Shown here piece after piece: positions 19,701 through 30,289 of a DNA stretch of 64,000 nucleotides (positions are counted from its first letter, which is position 1; every line of letters begins with the position of its first letter). The translations under genes and the position numbers were made by a program. The stretch is from assembly GCA_028751875.1 (NCBI GenBank), contig CM054140.1:12901668-12965667 (forward strand), given 5' to 3'. Under the pieces are notes generated by a model. It searched no databases, was not told the origin of the DNA, and saw only the letters and a list, made by a program, of their open reading frames with translations. The stretch comes from Rapana venosa (lineage: Eukaryota > Mollusca > Gastropoda > Neogastropoda > Muricidae).

Positions 19701-20935
19701 GACGTTAGTGCTGCGACCATTAATATCTATCCATGACGTTAGTGCTGCAGCCATTATCATATATCCACGACGTTAGTGCTGCAACCATTAATATCTATCC
19801 ATGACGTTAGTGCTGCAACGATTAGTATCTCTCCATGACGTTAGTGCTGCAACCATTAATATATATCAATGACGTTAGTGCTGCAACCATTAATATCTAT
19901 CCATGACGTTAGTGCTGTAACCATTAGTATCTCTCTATGACGTTAACGCTGCAACCATTATTATCTGTCTACGACGTTAGTGCTTCAACCTTTATTATCT
20001 ATCCATGACGTTAGTGCTGCAACCATTATTATCTATCCATGACGTTGGGGCTGCAACCATTATTATCTATCCATGACCTTAGTACTACAATCATTAGTAT
20101 CTCTCGATGACGTTAGTGCTGCAACCTTTATTATCTATTTATGACGTTAGTGTTGCAGCCATTATTATACATCCGTGACGTTAATGCTGCAACCTTTATT
20201 ATCTCTCATTGACGTTAGTGCTGAAAACAATATTATCTCTCCATGACGTTAGTGCTGCAACCATGAAAATCCCTCCATGATGTTAGTGCTGCAACCATTA
20301 ATATCTTTCCATGACGTTAGTACTGCAAACATTATTATCTTTTCATGACCTTAGTGCTGCAACCATTATTATTTTGTGATAATGTTAGTGCTGCAACCAT
20401 TATTATCTTTCCATGACGTTAGTGCTACAACCATTTTTATCTTTCCATGACGTTAGTGCTACAACCTTTATTATCTCTCCATGACGTTAGTGCTGCAACC
20501 ATTATTATTTTGTCATGATGCTAGTGCTGCAACCATTATTATCTTTCCATGACGTTAGTGCTACACCCATTACTATCTTTCCATGACCTTAGTGCTGCAA
20601 CCTTTATTATCTCTCGATGACGTTAGTACTGAAAACAATATTATCTCGCCATGACGTTAGTGCTGCAACCATTATCATCTATCTTTGACGTTAATGCTGC
20701 AACCATGATTATCTTTCCATTATGTTAGTGCTGCAACCTTTATTATCTCTCCATGACGTTAGTACTGAAAACAATACTATCTCTCCATGACGTTAGTGCT
20801 GCAACCATTATTATCTATCTTTGACTTTAGTGCTGCAACCATGATTATCTCTCCATTATGTTAGTGCTTCAACCATTATTATCTTTCCATAACGTTAGTA
20901 CTGAAAACAATATCATCTCTCCATGACGTTAATCT
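19701..20935. repeat. 34-bp minisatellite, about 36 units
   Basis: Unit: CCATGACGTTAGTGCTGC followed by AACCATTATTATCTAT. GACGTT occurs at 19701, 19735 and 19769, giving a 34-bp period. Units differ by scattered point changes (GACCTT, GCTACAACC, AACCTTTATT, TTTCCAT). A variant, CGTTAGTACTGAAAACAATA, recurs near 20225, 20625, 20765 and 20895, which suggests higher-order duplication of several units. There are no unique spacers, so it is not a CRISPR array. Confidence 0.95.
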
Positions 20936-21082
20936 CTGGGGATTTTTTCAGACATTGTGTACAGTCCCGTCCCCTTCCTCTCAGCTTCTGAAGCTGCAGC
21001 AATTGCGGAATTCTATGAATAACTTAAACACCGGGAGATTGCTTTAGAGGGAATACACTACAGGGTTTTTTGTTGGTTAAGG

Positions 21083-21083
<1 letters not shown>
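20936..21083 (+). repeat. beta module, 3' part
   Basis: CTGGGGATTTTTTCAGACAT, CCCGTCCCCTTCCTCTC, GGAATTCTATGAATAACTTA, GGGAGATTGCTTTAGAGGGA, then CAGGGTTTTTTGTTGGTTAA and (GT)n. Matches the 3' halves of the 6.1- and 24.6-kb beta copies. Confidence 0.7.

Positions 21084-21132
<49 letters not shown>
21084..21132. repeat. (GT)n microsatellite
   Basis: Pure GT tract. Confidence 0.95.
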
Positions 21133-21135
<3 letters not shown>

Positions 21136-21179
21136 ACGTGCACTCAAGTATGCATGCGTGTATGCCTGTGTGTATGTGT

Positions 21180-21535
21180 TATTTTTATTTATTTATTATC
21201 ATTTTATTTCTAGGATAGTGGAATAAGCACTCGTGTGCTTTTTACATCCAGTTCCCGTGTGTATGCAGTTTTGTATATTTTGTCATCCGTTCCCACCGGC
21301 ACACAATGGCCTACTCTTCCAAAAAGCGGAAATGGTTTTAACGTGTGCGCAAGATGTGCGTACGTTCGCACACAGGATCTCGGTTTATAGTCTCATCCGA
21401 AGGACTTTTGGGGGAGTGGAGTCGGCATTGATGTTAACTCCAGAGGAAAAATCCTCTTGAACGAGATTCGAACCCGGGTCAGCAGATCACGAGCGTATCA
21501 CTCTAGCCTTCAGGCTGTCCCATTCCGAATGCATG
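21180..21535 (-). mobile_element. SINE-A, near full-length, diverged head
   Basis: Tail TTATTTTTATTTATTTATTA at the left, body to TCATCCGAAGGACTTTTGGG near 21415, then the linker ATGTTAACTCCAGAGGAAAA shared with the 4.7-kb copy. The tRNA-like head has B-box GGGTTCGAATCTCG and a mutated A-box (CAGCCTGAAGGCTA). Confidence 0.88.
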
Positions 21536-21654
21536 CGGGCGTATGCCTCTCTGTCTGTTTGTCTCTCTGTGTGTCTGTGAGTGTGTTTGTATGTGTGCGT
21601 GTGTACTGCGCGCGCGTATGTGTGTATGTGTTGAGAGAGATAACTTCTTTAGGG

Positions 21655-22010
21655 ATATTCAGATTATCTGCTTTAAAAGAAACTTAACCAACCATCAACC
21701 AAACAAAACAACACCTACTACTCCTAATAATCCTTGTCCAAACAGTCACTGTATTTAAATAACAAGGGTAGTCTTACTAATCCTAAAATTAAACGAGTTT
21801 TTAGTAATAAAAAAAGGACAAAAACTATATTCTCTTGTTGACCTTATTTTGCAATGTCATTAACACAGAATTTCAGACATTTTCGGAAAATTAACTGACA
21901 AAGATACGGTAGTTTTTTAAAAAAAATGAAGTATCGTGAATCCCTTGAACACTTTGCTTTAAAGAAAACAAAACAAATCACCATTGCTCTTTCAATGAAA
22001 GTGTGTTGGA
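21655..22010. other. AT-rich sequence, probable alpha upstream
   Basis: ACCATCAACCAAACAAAACA and CACAGAATTTCAGACATTTT. Only loosely like the sequence before other alpha cores. Confidence 0.35.
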
Positions 22011-22014
22011 GAGA

Positions 22015-22028
22015 GAGAGCGAGAAAGA

Positions 22029-22086
<58 letters not shown>
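22015..22086. repeat. (GA)n microsatellite
   Basis: GA tract with AAAGAGAGGG at its left edge. Confidence 0.95.
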
Positions 22087-22088
<2 letters not shown>

Positions 22089-22094
22089 CTAGAC

Positions 22095-22760
22095 TGCTGC
22101 TGCGTCTGGTTGGCACTGGTGTATAGTACAGGGTGAAATAAGTGATGGCGTCAGTACCATGGTAACTCCATCACTTATATAATAGCATTTAGAACTCTAC
22201 AGACTGTCCTTAGAATCCCCACAGCGGGAGTAATGGGGCCATCATGACATTGACGTCATTTCTCAGCCTTCTTCTTTGTCCAACGCTCAGACAGCGACCA
22301 TTGTCTGCCTGTCACAGGAGACAAAATCCTCTGCGCTGCCCTTCAGCGCCTGACAAGTCAGGCCCGGCTCATCCGACTTCCACAGGGGAGAGAATTGCTG
22401 TCTTTTAAGTCTTAAAGGAAGAAAAGGCAGGAGAATTGACAAAGAAGGCAGATCATAAACAAGAAGGAGGTGAAAGGTGAAAAAAAAAAAAGAAGGAACA
22501 GGGCAAATAAACAATAGGAGAGTTTCCAGAAGGTGGGGATGCTATTTATACTGAGCCCCCCCCCCCCCCCCTCCCGGCATCCCCAAGGCAGGGGGAGGAA
22601 TTACTTATTCATCCCTTGACTTTCCACGGCTGTCGTCTGGATAATTTGATTTTAAAAAACTCATTTGCTTTGTGTTGTTGCTTTTTTGTCTGTGCATGTT
22701 TTTTTTCTGGCTGTTGTTGTTTGAACTTAACTTTATGTTTTAAACCTCATGTATTGTGTT
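22095..22760 (+). repeat. alpha module split by repeat F
   Basis: The left part has GGTTGGCACTGGTGTATAG, AAATAAGTGATGGCGTCAGT, ACCATGGTAACTCCATCACT and TAATGGGGCCATCATGACAT, ending at TTGACGTCATT (22250-22261). The right part resumes at about 22603 with ACTTATTCATCCCTTGACTT and TCCACGGCTGTCGTCTGGAT. The uninterrupted order is seen at 24.0-24.2 kb. Confidence 0.75.
22262..22602 (+). mobile_element. repeat F, copy 1, inserted in an alpha module
   Basis: CCTTCTTCTTTGTCCAACGC, CTCAGACAGCGACCATTGTC, TGCGCTGCCCTTCAGCGCC, the hairpin GCCTGACAAGTCAGGC, CATCCGACTTCCACAGGG, ACAAGAAGGAGG, GGGATGCTATTTATACTGAG and a C-run. Compared with the two 3' copies at 59.5 and 61.3 kb, its first 60 or so bases are missing. 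No coding signal. Confidence 0.75.
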
Positions 22761-22904
22761 TATTTGAGAGTGCTTTTACTACTATTTTGTAGCCTTTAAA
22801 TAATATTGTTAATGGAATCGTTTTTATTAATTATCACCTTGGAAACATCCTTTGTAATAACATTTACATTGACGCTGAAGGTGGATAATGCCGTGTGAAC
22901 TTTT

Positions 22905-22932
22905 TTTTTGGGGGGGGGGGGGGGGGAGGGGA
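22905..22932. repeat. poly-T/poly-G run
   Basis: T-run followed by a long G-run and GAGGGG. Possible G-quadruplex. Confidence 0.85.
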
Positions 22933-23179
22933 ATGAACATGCACAAGCCATGTTATTTTGCAGTTCTGGTCTTGACAATATCGGTAAATTTGAAGTATAA
23001 ATCACCAGCTACAAAGTTAGCAAAAAAGTATAAGTTTCTTCAATAAGTAGAAGTTTTGTGGCATCTTCTTTTCTCTTGTTTAGTTTACTCACTGCAATGA
23101 GACTTTGTTGCTTTCGTTGCATAATGATAAACACAAACGAAGAAGCAAATACACAAACAAACAAGTACACGTTCATGGG

Positions 23180-23275
23180 ATGAAAGCATTTCACAGGCTC
23201 TTAAGTGCTTTAAATTGCTTTTACAAGATATAGCACTATATGAATTCCATATGATAATTATCATTATTATCCTTG
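23180..23275 (+). mobile_element. L2-like LINE 3' tail
   Basis: TTAAGTGCTTTAAATTGCTT, TTACAAGATATAGCACTATA, TGAATTCCATATGATAATTA, then TCATTATTAT. A diverged match to the 14.2-kb LINE 3' end. Confidence 0.65.
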
Positions 23276-23400
23276 CAGAACAGAATTCGACTTTATTGTT
23301 GTGGTTATTTTGGGATCCCTCTAACAGGAGACTTGAGCGGCTACACGAGCGCAAATATTATCATTTATTTTTCATCATACTCCGTTGGGGTGTTTAAAGC
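23276..23400 (+). repeat. beta module, 5' part
   Basis: GTTGTGGTTATTTTGGGATC, CCTCTAACAGGAGACTTGAG, CGGCTACACGAGCGCAAATA, TTATCATTTATTTTTCATCA, TACTCCGTTGGGGTG. The TAACGTCATT core reads GCAAATATTATC. Confidence 0.55.
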
Positions 23401-23559
23401 TTACTGGTGAAGGTCTATGAATTTCAAATACAAAGATTTTTTTAAAAGCGGAAACAGATTTTGCTTGTTGATCTATTGCTATGTCATAATCTAAACCAAT
23501 GTGTGTTTGTGTGCGTGTGTCCACGTATGCACAAACATATGCATGCGTGCACGTAGGGG

Positions 23560-23561
<2 letters not shown>

Positions 23562-23648
<87 letters not shown>
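23562..23648. repeat. (GT)n microsatellite
   Basis: About 43 GT dinucleotides. Confidence 0.97.
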
Positions 23649-23649
<1 letters not shown>

Positions 23650-23650
<1 letters not shown>

Positions 23651-24440
23651 TCCTTTAAAGTAACCTAGAAAGATCAACCCAAAATGTTACTCTCAGTAAT
23701 CTTTGACTGACCATATTTCTACTAAATGTAAAGATTAAAGACGATTTAACAAATCTCGTCATTTAACCAGCTCCAACACAACAATGAAACCCAAACCACC
23801 ATTTAACGTTTCTATTTGTTATATTCATTACCATATATTTTCCAAAACCTAAATAAAAAGTACTACAATTAAAAAAAATCAAATATCGCAAATTGCATTA
23901 TGACATTTACTGTAAAAAAAAATGTGGACATGTGGACAGGAGCTAAAGAAAAGCACTGTGTCTGGCAGGGACAGGTGCACAGTATAGTGGGAATAAGTGA
24001 TGATGACAGTAATAATTATGGCGACTCCTTCACTTATATAACGACCGTCCACAGAATCCCCCAAACGGAAGTAACAGAGCGGCCATGACATTGACGTCAT
24101 GACTTATTCATCCCTTGACTTTCCACGGTTGTCACCTGGATAATCTGAGTTTTTTTCTTTTCTCTTTGTTTCGTTTTGTTTTGCTTTTTTCTATGCATTA
24201 TTTCTTTTCTCTTCAGCTAACCTTCCCAAGCTTAAAGTACTGTTTTTGTTTGATTGTGCTGTTTTTTAGGCTGGTTATTTTTGCAGGGCCTATTTTAAAA
24301 AACTGTTGATGGAAGTTCATAAATACTTTTCACGTAGGGAAAGTCCTTTGTGATAAAGACATAGACTGGTACTGATAGTTCATGACGCCTTATGCAACGC
24401 TTTGTGGCCAGTTACTAGCGTTCATACGGGGCTATTCTTG
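23650..24440 (+). repeat. alpha module, long copy
   Basis: The reference alpha copy. GTGTCTGGCAGGGACAGGTG, AATAAGTGATGATGACAGTA, GCGACTCCTTCACTTATATA, CCACAGAATCCCCCAAACGG, AAGTAACAGAGCGGCCATGA, TTGACGTCATGACTTATTCA, CCACGGTTGTCACCTGGATA, a T-rich stretch, then CAACGCTTTGTGGCCAGTTA. The TGACGTCA octamer is intact. Confidence 0.75.
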
Positions 24441-24594
24441 ACTTCCCAGAATTAGTTGCTGTATATTTGAACCAGCTGTGATGATACCATACAGACAGTT
24501 GTTTAAGAAAGGGGAAGTTTCAGCCACAGGATAGAAACGGAAAATACACGAACAACAATCAAATACCCATTTACAGGCGTACATGATGAATGCA

Positions 24595-24916
24595 CTTTTA
24601 ACAGGGTAGAGAATTGGGTTTAATTTTCGCTTTTATTTTGGGATTCCTTAAACAGAAAGCGTTCATGTGGGTTTGGGGGTTTTTCTTTGAAAGTTTCAGC
24701 ATTAACAGTGGCGGTAAGGTCATTATCTATCCATTACCTGGCTCCAAAGGCCTTTCCGCCATGTATCCCCTTTCCTGCCCTGTTCTCTTCTCTTTTCCTC
24801 CTAGCCCACTGGTAGAGTTCAATGAATATCAAATTATCAGGAGAGTGTTTTAGGGAAGAGTCCTAAAGTGGGTTTGGAAGTTTATCTGCTTTAGTCTTAG
24901 GATGTGTGTGTTTGTG

Positions 24917-24964
<48 letters not shown>

Positions 24965-24970
24965 GTGTGT
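24595..24970 (+). repeat. beta module with (GT)n
   Basis: The reference beta copy. GGGTAGAGAATTGGGTTTAA, TTTTGGGATTCCTTAAACAG, CAGCATTAACAGTGGCGGTA, AGGTCATTATCTATCCATTA, CCTTTCCTGCCCTGTTCTCT, CCCACTGGTAGAGTTCAATG, TCAGGAGAGTGTTTTAGGGA, then GT at 24903-24970. The middle block GGTCATTATCTATCCATTAC resembles the 34-bp minisatellite unit. Confidence 0.75.
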
Positions 24971-24999
24971 CTCCGAGTGGACAAACAAGCATGCATACA

Positions 25000-25480
25000 T
25001 GCGCACGCACGCGTGTGTGTATGCGTGAGAGTGTAAATTTTATCAGATAGCTGCAGTAAAAAAAGAAAAAGAAAACTCTACTACCATTAATACTCCTTTG
25101 AATGTTTACCGAACTCAACTGTTAGAAATATCTTAGCGAATTCCATCATTAGCCCAGGTTTTTCTCTAAGCAATAAAACCATCAATAAACACCTTTCATT
25201 ATGATTTATTTGATGTATTTTCCAAAAAGAAGAGAAATGACATTTTCTAAAGAAAAACAACAACCAAACAACAAAACCCAAAGAAAAGGAACAAAACAAC
25301 AAGAAGGAAACAACAACAAAAGTGAAAAGTATGAAAATATTGTTTAATCATGAAGTTCCATGAATGATTTATTACTTTAACTCAGAAACAGATAAAATAC
25401 GTTGTGGCATAGAACTACCAATGAATTTTTCATTAAAGAGCTTACCAAATGCACTGTATCTGGTTAACACTCGTGTGCAG
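25000..25480. other. AT-rich sequence between modules
   Basis: CTACCATTAATACTCCTTTG and TTTACCGAACTCAACTGTTA have diverged counterparts at 26.24 and 27.05 kb, so this is probably alpha upstream sequence. Confidence 0.45.
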
Positions 25481-25489
25481 TGCACTTTA

Positions 25490-25695
25490 TATTATTCATT
25501 CTTTTATTTCGAGGACAATGGAATAACACCGGTGTGCCTTTGTTATATTTTGTCCCCATGTGCATGCAGCTTTGTAAATTTTGTCATACGTTTCCACAGG
25601 CACACAAAGGCCTACTCTTCCAAAACGAAAAAACCAGAACAGGTTTTAATATGTGCGCAAGATGTTCTGTGCACATTTGCACACGAGGGCCGGGA
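25490..25695 (-). mobile_element. SINE-A, diverged 5'-truncated copy
   Basis: TTATTTCGAGGACAATGGAA, TTTGTAAATTTTGTCATACG, CACAGGCACACAAAGGCCTA and GTGCGCAAGATGTTCTGTGC. Contains a small A-rich insertion in the GCGGAACAGG block. Confidence 0.75.
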
Positions 25696-25894
25696 ATAAA
25701 ATCATTGTAAAAATATAACTTCTTTGTGGAAGAGGAATTTTTGATGCATTAAAAATAAATTAATGTTTACTGACATCTGGAGGATCTGGGTGACATTTCT
25801 ATTGATTGGTGATGGAGAAAAAAACCAAATCAAACGTTCAAACAAACAAACAAAAAACAAACACACAGTTTTTCGCAGTCTTAGATCATTCGAT

Positions 25895-26126
25895 GCTTTA
25901 ACAGGTAAAAATCGGGCTCATGTTGGTAGTTATCAATTTTGGGATTCCATAAATCAAAAGTGAGAGAAGGAATAGTGGTGCTTACGTCATTTCTTATTCA
26001 CCACCTTCTTCTTTTCCCTATATTTTGCCTATTCTGAAGCCTACTGGTAGAATTATTGGAATATCAAACATCAAGAGACTATTTCATGGGAAAAGTATTA
26101 CGTAGCATCTTTCAAATTAATTCAAA

Positions 26127-26200
<74 letters not shown>
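25895..26200 (+). repeat. beta module with (GT)n
   Basis: CAGGTAAAAATCGGGCTCAT, TTTTGGGATTCCATAAATCA, GGTGCTTACGTCATTTCTTA, TTCACCACCTTCTTC, CCTACTGGTAGAATTATTGG, then GT at 26131-26200. Confidence 0.7.
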
Positions 26201-26201
<1 letters not shown>

Positions 26202-26229
26202 TGTGATTACGTACTTTAAGAAATCTAAA

Positions 26230-26870
26230 CTTCTAGTACTAAGAGTCTTTTACTAAACATTTATCGAACCGAAATATCAACAGTAATTGAAGAAATGTTT
26301 ATCATTTTAGCATTAGTTAAAACACCAAAACAAAAACAGAAATCCATTCTATCTCTTTTATTTCGTATAGTCATACTAAAGACTTACAGACATTAAACAA
26401 AAGCTGAAGCAGATAAACTGCTGCACTTTTAGCAAGTGTCATGTATAACTTATGAACTTTGTTTTAAAAAAAACGAAGACTAAAGAAGTTTCAGCATTGA
26501 ACTTTCAACAGAATTGCATTAAGGCGATAACGAAAACTGCTGTGTCTGGCGAGAACAGGTGTTTAGTAGAGGGGAGGGTGGAGGGTTGGGGAAGAGTGAT
26601 GACGACATTACCATGGTAACTTTATTATTTACATAGCAGTTTGAAGAATATTACACACTGTCCATGGAATACTGAAAAAACGGAAGTAATAGACCGGCCA
26701 TGATATTAACGTCAGTACTTAATCATTCCCTCAGTTTACAGTTGTGGTCTGGATGATTTTGAGTTTTTTTGTTTCTTTATTTTGTATTGTATGTTATGTT
26801 ATGGCTTTACGTTTTGCTTAACGTGCTTTTTTTTCTTTTTTTCAGCTTAATTTTAAAAAAAACAACAACT
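26230..26870 (+). repeat. alpha module
   Basis: TTTACTAAACATTTATCGAA, AGAAGTTTCAGCATTGAACT, CTGTGTCTGGCGAGAACAGG, AGTGATGACGACATTACCAT, GGTAACTTTATTATTTACAT, ACGGAAGTAATAGACCGGCC, ATGATATTAACGTCAGTACT. The core octamer reads TTAACGTCA, one base from TGACGTCA on the 5' side. Confidence 0.7.
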
Positions 26871-26880
26871 TACGTATGAA

Positions 26881-26893
26881 TTTCTCTCTCTCT

Positions 26894-26964
<71 letters not shown>

Positions 26965-27000
26965 TCTCTCTCTCTCTCTGTAATATGTGTGTGTGTGTGA
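26881..27000. repeat. (CT)n with short (GT)n
   Basis: CT tract with two slips, then TGTGTGTGTGTG. Confidence 0.95.
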
Positions 27001-27019
27001 TTATATAGCTAAAACAAAA

Positions 27020-27850
27020 CAAAAACTCATAAATCCAAGCTTTACTACCAACATTACTTAACTAAACTTTTACCAAACCAAAGCATCAAAAGTTGTTTAC
27101 CAAATCCCATCACCGAACCATCTTCTTTCTGAACAATAAAATAATAATTGTCCTTTTACAGAAGATTTACTTTGTACATTGTTAGCAAAGAATTTCCCAA
27201 CGTAAAACAAACCAAACAACAAATAGATAAAACAGGGCACTGTGCTATCATCAAGTCTGATGAATGCTTTATGAATTTTGCCTAAAAAGGCCAAAGAGGT
27301 TTCGGCGCTGACCTTTGAATGGAACCACATTAAGGAGGTACAGAGAACTGCTGGGTCTGGCTGACACAGGACTGGCGAGCAGTAAAAGAGAAAATAAGGG
27401 ATGACGACACAACCATGGTAGCTCCGTTGCTTAAATACAGCATTTAAAATTCTGCAGATTTTGACTCTCTGGAAGATCAACAAAGGAAGTGATGGAGCCG
27501 CCATGACACTGACGTCATTACTTATTAATCTCTAGACTTACATGTCTGCCATCTGGATCATCTGGAGACTGTTGTTTGTTTTTCTTTGCTTTGTTTTGTT
27601 TTGTTTTGTTTGGCTTGTATTTTTTTATATTTTGTTTTGCTTTTGTTTTGTATTTCACCTGGTGTTATTTTACATTCGACTGAGACATTTATTTGTTGTC
27701 TATTTTTTCTTCAGTTTTTCTTCTTTGTCCATGTGACATTATTTTCATATAAAAATAAAACCAGGAAAGATGTATAGATCTTTGTCAGTAAAGGAAGTGG
27801 TATTTGCGATGATAACTGACACTGATGTTTACAGATAAGGCTGGATTGTG
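27020..27850 (+). repeat. alpha module
   Basis: TTTACCAAACCAAAGCATCA, CTGGGTCTGGCTGACACAGG, GGGATGACGACACAACCATG, GTAGCTCCGTTGCTTAAATA, AGGAAGTGATGGAGCCGCCA, TGACACTGACGTCATTACTT, CTGCCATCTGGATCATCTGG. A GTTTT-rich stretch follows, and the 3' extension near 27770-27850 matches 24.33 kb. Confidence 0.7.
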
Positions 27851-27984
27851 CAATGGTTTGTTTAATTTTGATTGATATAAGGAGCATGCTGCGTTATGTT
27901 GTATTATTCTATCCTGTTTTGTACTGTATCGTACCATCAGTCCAACTGAATACGCAGAACAGTATTGCTTTTCTATATAGTTAT

Positions 27985-28013
27985 TATATATATATATGTA
28001 TATATATATACAT

Positions 28014-28062
<49 letters not shown>

Positions 28063-28072
28063 TATATTGATA
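27985..28072. repeat. (TA)n microsatellite
   Basis: TA tract with ACATCACATA interruption. Confidence 0.95.
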
Positions 28073-28277
28073 TATGCTTTTTTGCATTTGATGTGCATGG
28101 AGGATTTCATTTTCATTGTTTTTGTTTCATCTTAAAAGCAAATCGGATTATCTTTACTACTGTTGGTGATTTAAAAAAAAGTATTTTCTGTCTCTGTTTT
28201 CATCTTGTATGTTTGTCTGTGACTTTTTTGTCTGTCTGTTCCTCTTGTCTCTCTGTCTTTTTTTTCCCTCTCAGCAT

Positions 28278-29543
28278 AATTATATCACGTATTTTGAACA
28301 GAATGAGAAAAAAAATCCTACCTGAGATAACTGAAATCCAATTTGGATTTATGGCAGATAAAGGTATCAGAAATGCCATCTTTGACCTGAGGACCCTCAT
28401 GGAAAGAGCGATTGAGGTACAAAAGGTCTTGTACCTCTGCTTCATTGACTATTCTAACATTTGACAAAGTAAGACATTCCGATCTGTTCGACATTTTACT
28501 AAGACATAACTTTGATGGAAAAGATCTTAGAGTGATCAGAAACTTGTACTGGGAACAAGAAGCTGCAATAAGAGTTGATAATGACTGCAGTGAGTACAGA
28601 CCGATCTGTAGGGGAGTGAGGCAGGGCTGCTTTTTTTCTCCAGACCTCTTCAATATCTACAGCGAAATGATTCTACGGAACATAGAGCAGCATGAAGGTG
28701 TCAAAGTAGGAGGTCACAACATAAACAATCTAAGATATGCGGATGACACAGTGCTAATTGCTGACTCGGAGGAAAAACTACAAAATATCCTTACAACAGT
28801 CACAATCGAAAGTGAAAACAAATGACTCCAACTGAATGCAAAGAAGACTGAGTGCATTGTAATCTCAAAACAGTCAGACATGCCTGAATGTAACATTTTA
28901 TGCAAAGGGGATAGAATAAAACAAGTTTGCACCTTTAAATACTTGGGCTTCACAATAACTCCAGACGCCAGATGCGACACAGAAATAAAGAAGAGAATCG
29001 CTTTGTGTAAAGACACATTCACCAAGATGAAGCCCATCTTTACCAACAGAAATATAAGACTCAGCACCAAAATCAACACTCTGAAAGCCTACATATGGTC
29101 CATCCTTCTGTACGGATGTGAATGCTGAACGCTGACAAAAGACCTCGAAAGAAGACTTGAAGCAGCAGAAATGTGGTATATCAGAAGAATTATGAGAATA
29201 TCATGAACTGAAAAGAAGTCAAACGAAGAAGTAATGGAAATGGCTGGGTACAAAAGATCCCTACTCAAAACCATCAGAAAAAGACAACTACAATTTTTTG
29301 GGCACATAAACAGAGCTGATGGAATAGAAAAGCAAATGATGTGTGGAAAGATTTGTGGTACCAAAGACAGAGGAAGACAACGCATACAATACACAGACAG
29401 TCTGAATAGTTACGCAACGAGGAAAGAATCCCCCAACAATGAACTCATCAGGAGAACTGAGAACAGAGAGGAATGAAAGGCCATGATCACCGATGTCTGC
29501 AACAGACCTGGCACATGAAGAAGAAGATAAAAATTATATCACG
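28278..29543 (+). mobile_element. RTE-like LINE, 5'-truncated, with 12-bp target-site duplication
   Basis: AATTATATCACG occurs at 28278-28289 and 29532-29543, bounding a 1242-bp insertion. The insert starts directly inside the RT coding region (RILNRMRKKILPEI, then IQFGFMADKGIRNAIFDLR) and ends in a GAAGAAGAAGAT tail. Blocks in order: FIDYS, then FDKVRH in another frame, VRQGCFFSPDLFNIYSEM, YADD at 28736-28747, LQLNAKKTEC, FKYLGFTIT, LLYGCEC, LQFFGHINRADG. One frameshift near 28458 and three in-frame TGA stops (28823, 29126, 29204 region) make it dead. It is a different family from LINE-R. Confidence 0.92.
28412..28825 (+). pseudogene. RTE-like reverse transcriptase core, open fragment
   Basis: The 137-residue frame is the RT palm. 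Residues 17-22 start FDKVRH, residues 69-84 are VRQGCFFSPDLFNIYS, and 109-112 are YADD. The first 15 or so residues are out-of-frame translation before the frameshift, so the Met is not a real start. The frame ends at the first TGA. Homology continues beyond it in the same frame through 28880-29128 and 29234-29476. Confidence 0.85.
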
Positions 29544-29619
29544 AAACATCAACATATAGGCGTACCGTTACACACACATTACATGCTTTAATAGATGAAC
29601 TTTAAAACATTGTTACTTT

Positions 29620-29626
29620 CGCAAAA

Positions 29627-29665
<39 letters not shown>

Positions 29666-29765
29666 CACAGACCGACAGACAGACATAACACCTACAGCAA
29701 CTAAACGGAAAGAAAGAAAAAGAAGAGGAACAAAACACAAAGAAAAGAGGAAAGAAATGAGACAG
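29620..29765. repeat. (CA)n and A/G-rich
   Basis: CA at 29627-29666, GACAGACAG, then AAAGAAAGAAAAAG to 29760. Confidence 0.9.
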
Positions 29766-29769
29766 ACGG

Positions 29770-30030
29770 CGAACCACAAAGAGTATCTCGTTACCGGCCA
29801 TTGTGGGTTTCTAAGCAGCCAGTCAGCATTGTCAGTGGAGAATAGCAGAGATCGTGTACTTCACCGCTGGCTGGTTGTCGCCCTCTGCTGTCTTTTGTGG
29901 GCTACTTCTCCTACGATGAGTAGCATAGTCCCTTTAGAGAGCGCTGACCGAAAAACACAGAGGTCATGCCAGGCAAGGCCCGCTGGTGAGTGGTCCTGAT
30001 GAGGGCATCAGCGTAGGGTTTGATTGCTTT
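29770..30030. other. unassigned GC-moderate sequence
   Basis: Not low complexity and not matched elsewhere in the window. A 134-residue frame covers the left part but opens with CA-repeat translation. Confidence 0.4.
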
Positions 30031-30084
30031 GTCGGTTGTGTGTGCATGAAAGAGAAAGAGAACGTGTAGTGTGTATGAAGAACA

Positions 30085-30092
30085 CACAGACA

Positions 30093-30128
<36 letters not shown>

Positions 30129-30275
30129 TACATACATACATATATATATATATAATATATATAATAATATATATATAATATATATATATTATATATATAT
30201 ACATGCATACATACATACATACATACATACACACACATATATATATTATATTATATATTATATTCGTGTATATAT
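30085..30275. repeat. (CATA)n and (TA)n
   Basis: ACATACATAC blocks flanking TA/ATAATAT tracts. Confidence 0.95.
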
Positions 30276-30289
30276 GCGTACATGTCAAG

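Noticed and set aside
19701..20935. CRISPR-like regular array
   Set aside because: Period is constant but there are no unique spacers; the whole 34-bp unit repeats. The context is eukaryotic.
29595..29999. 134-residue frame
   Set aside because: The first third is CA-repeat translation and the remainder has no recognisable domain or splice context.
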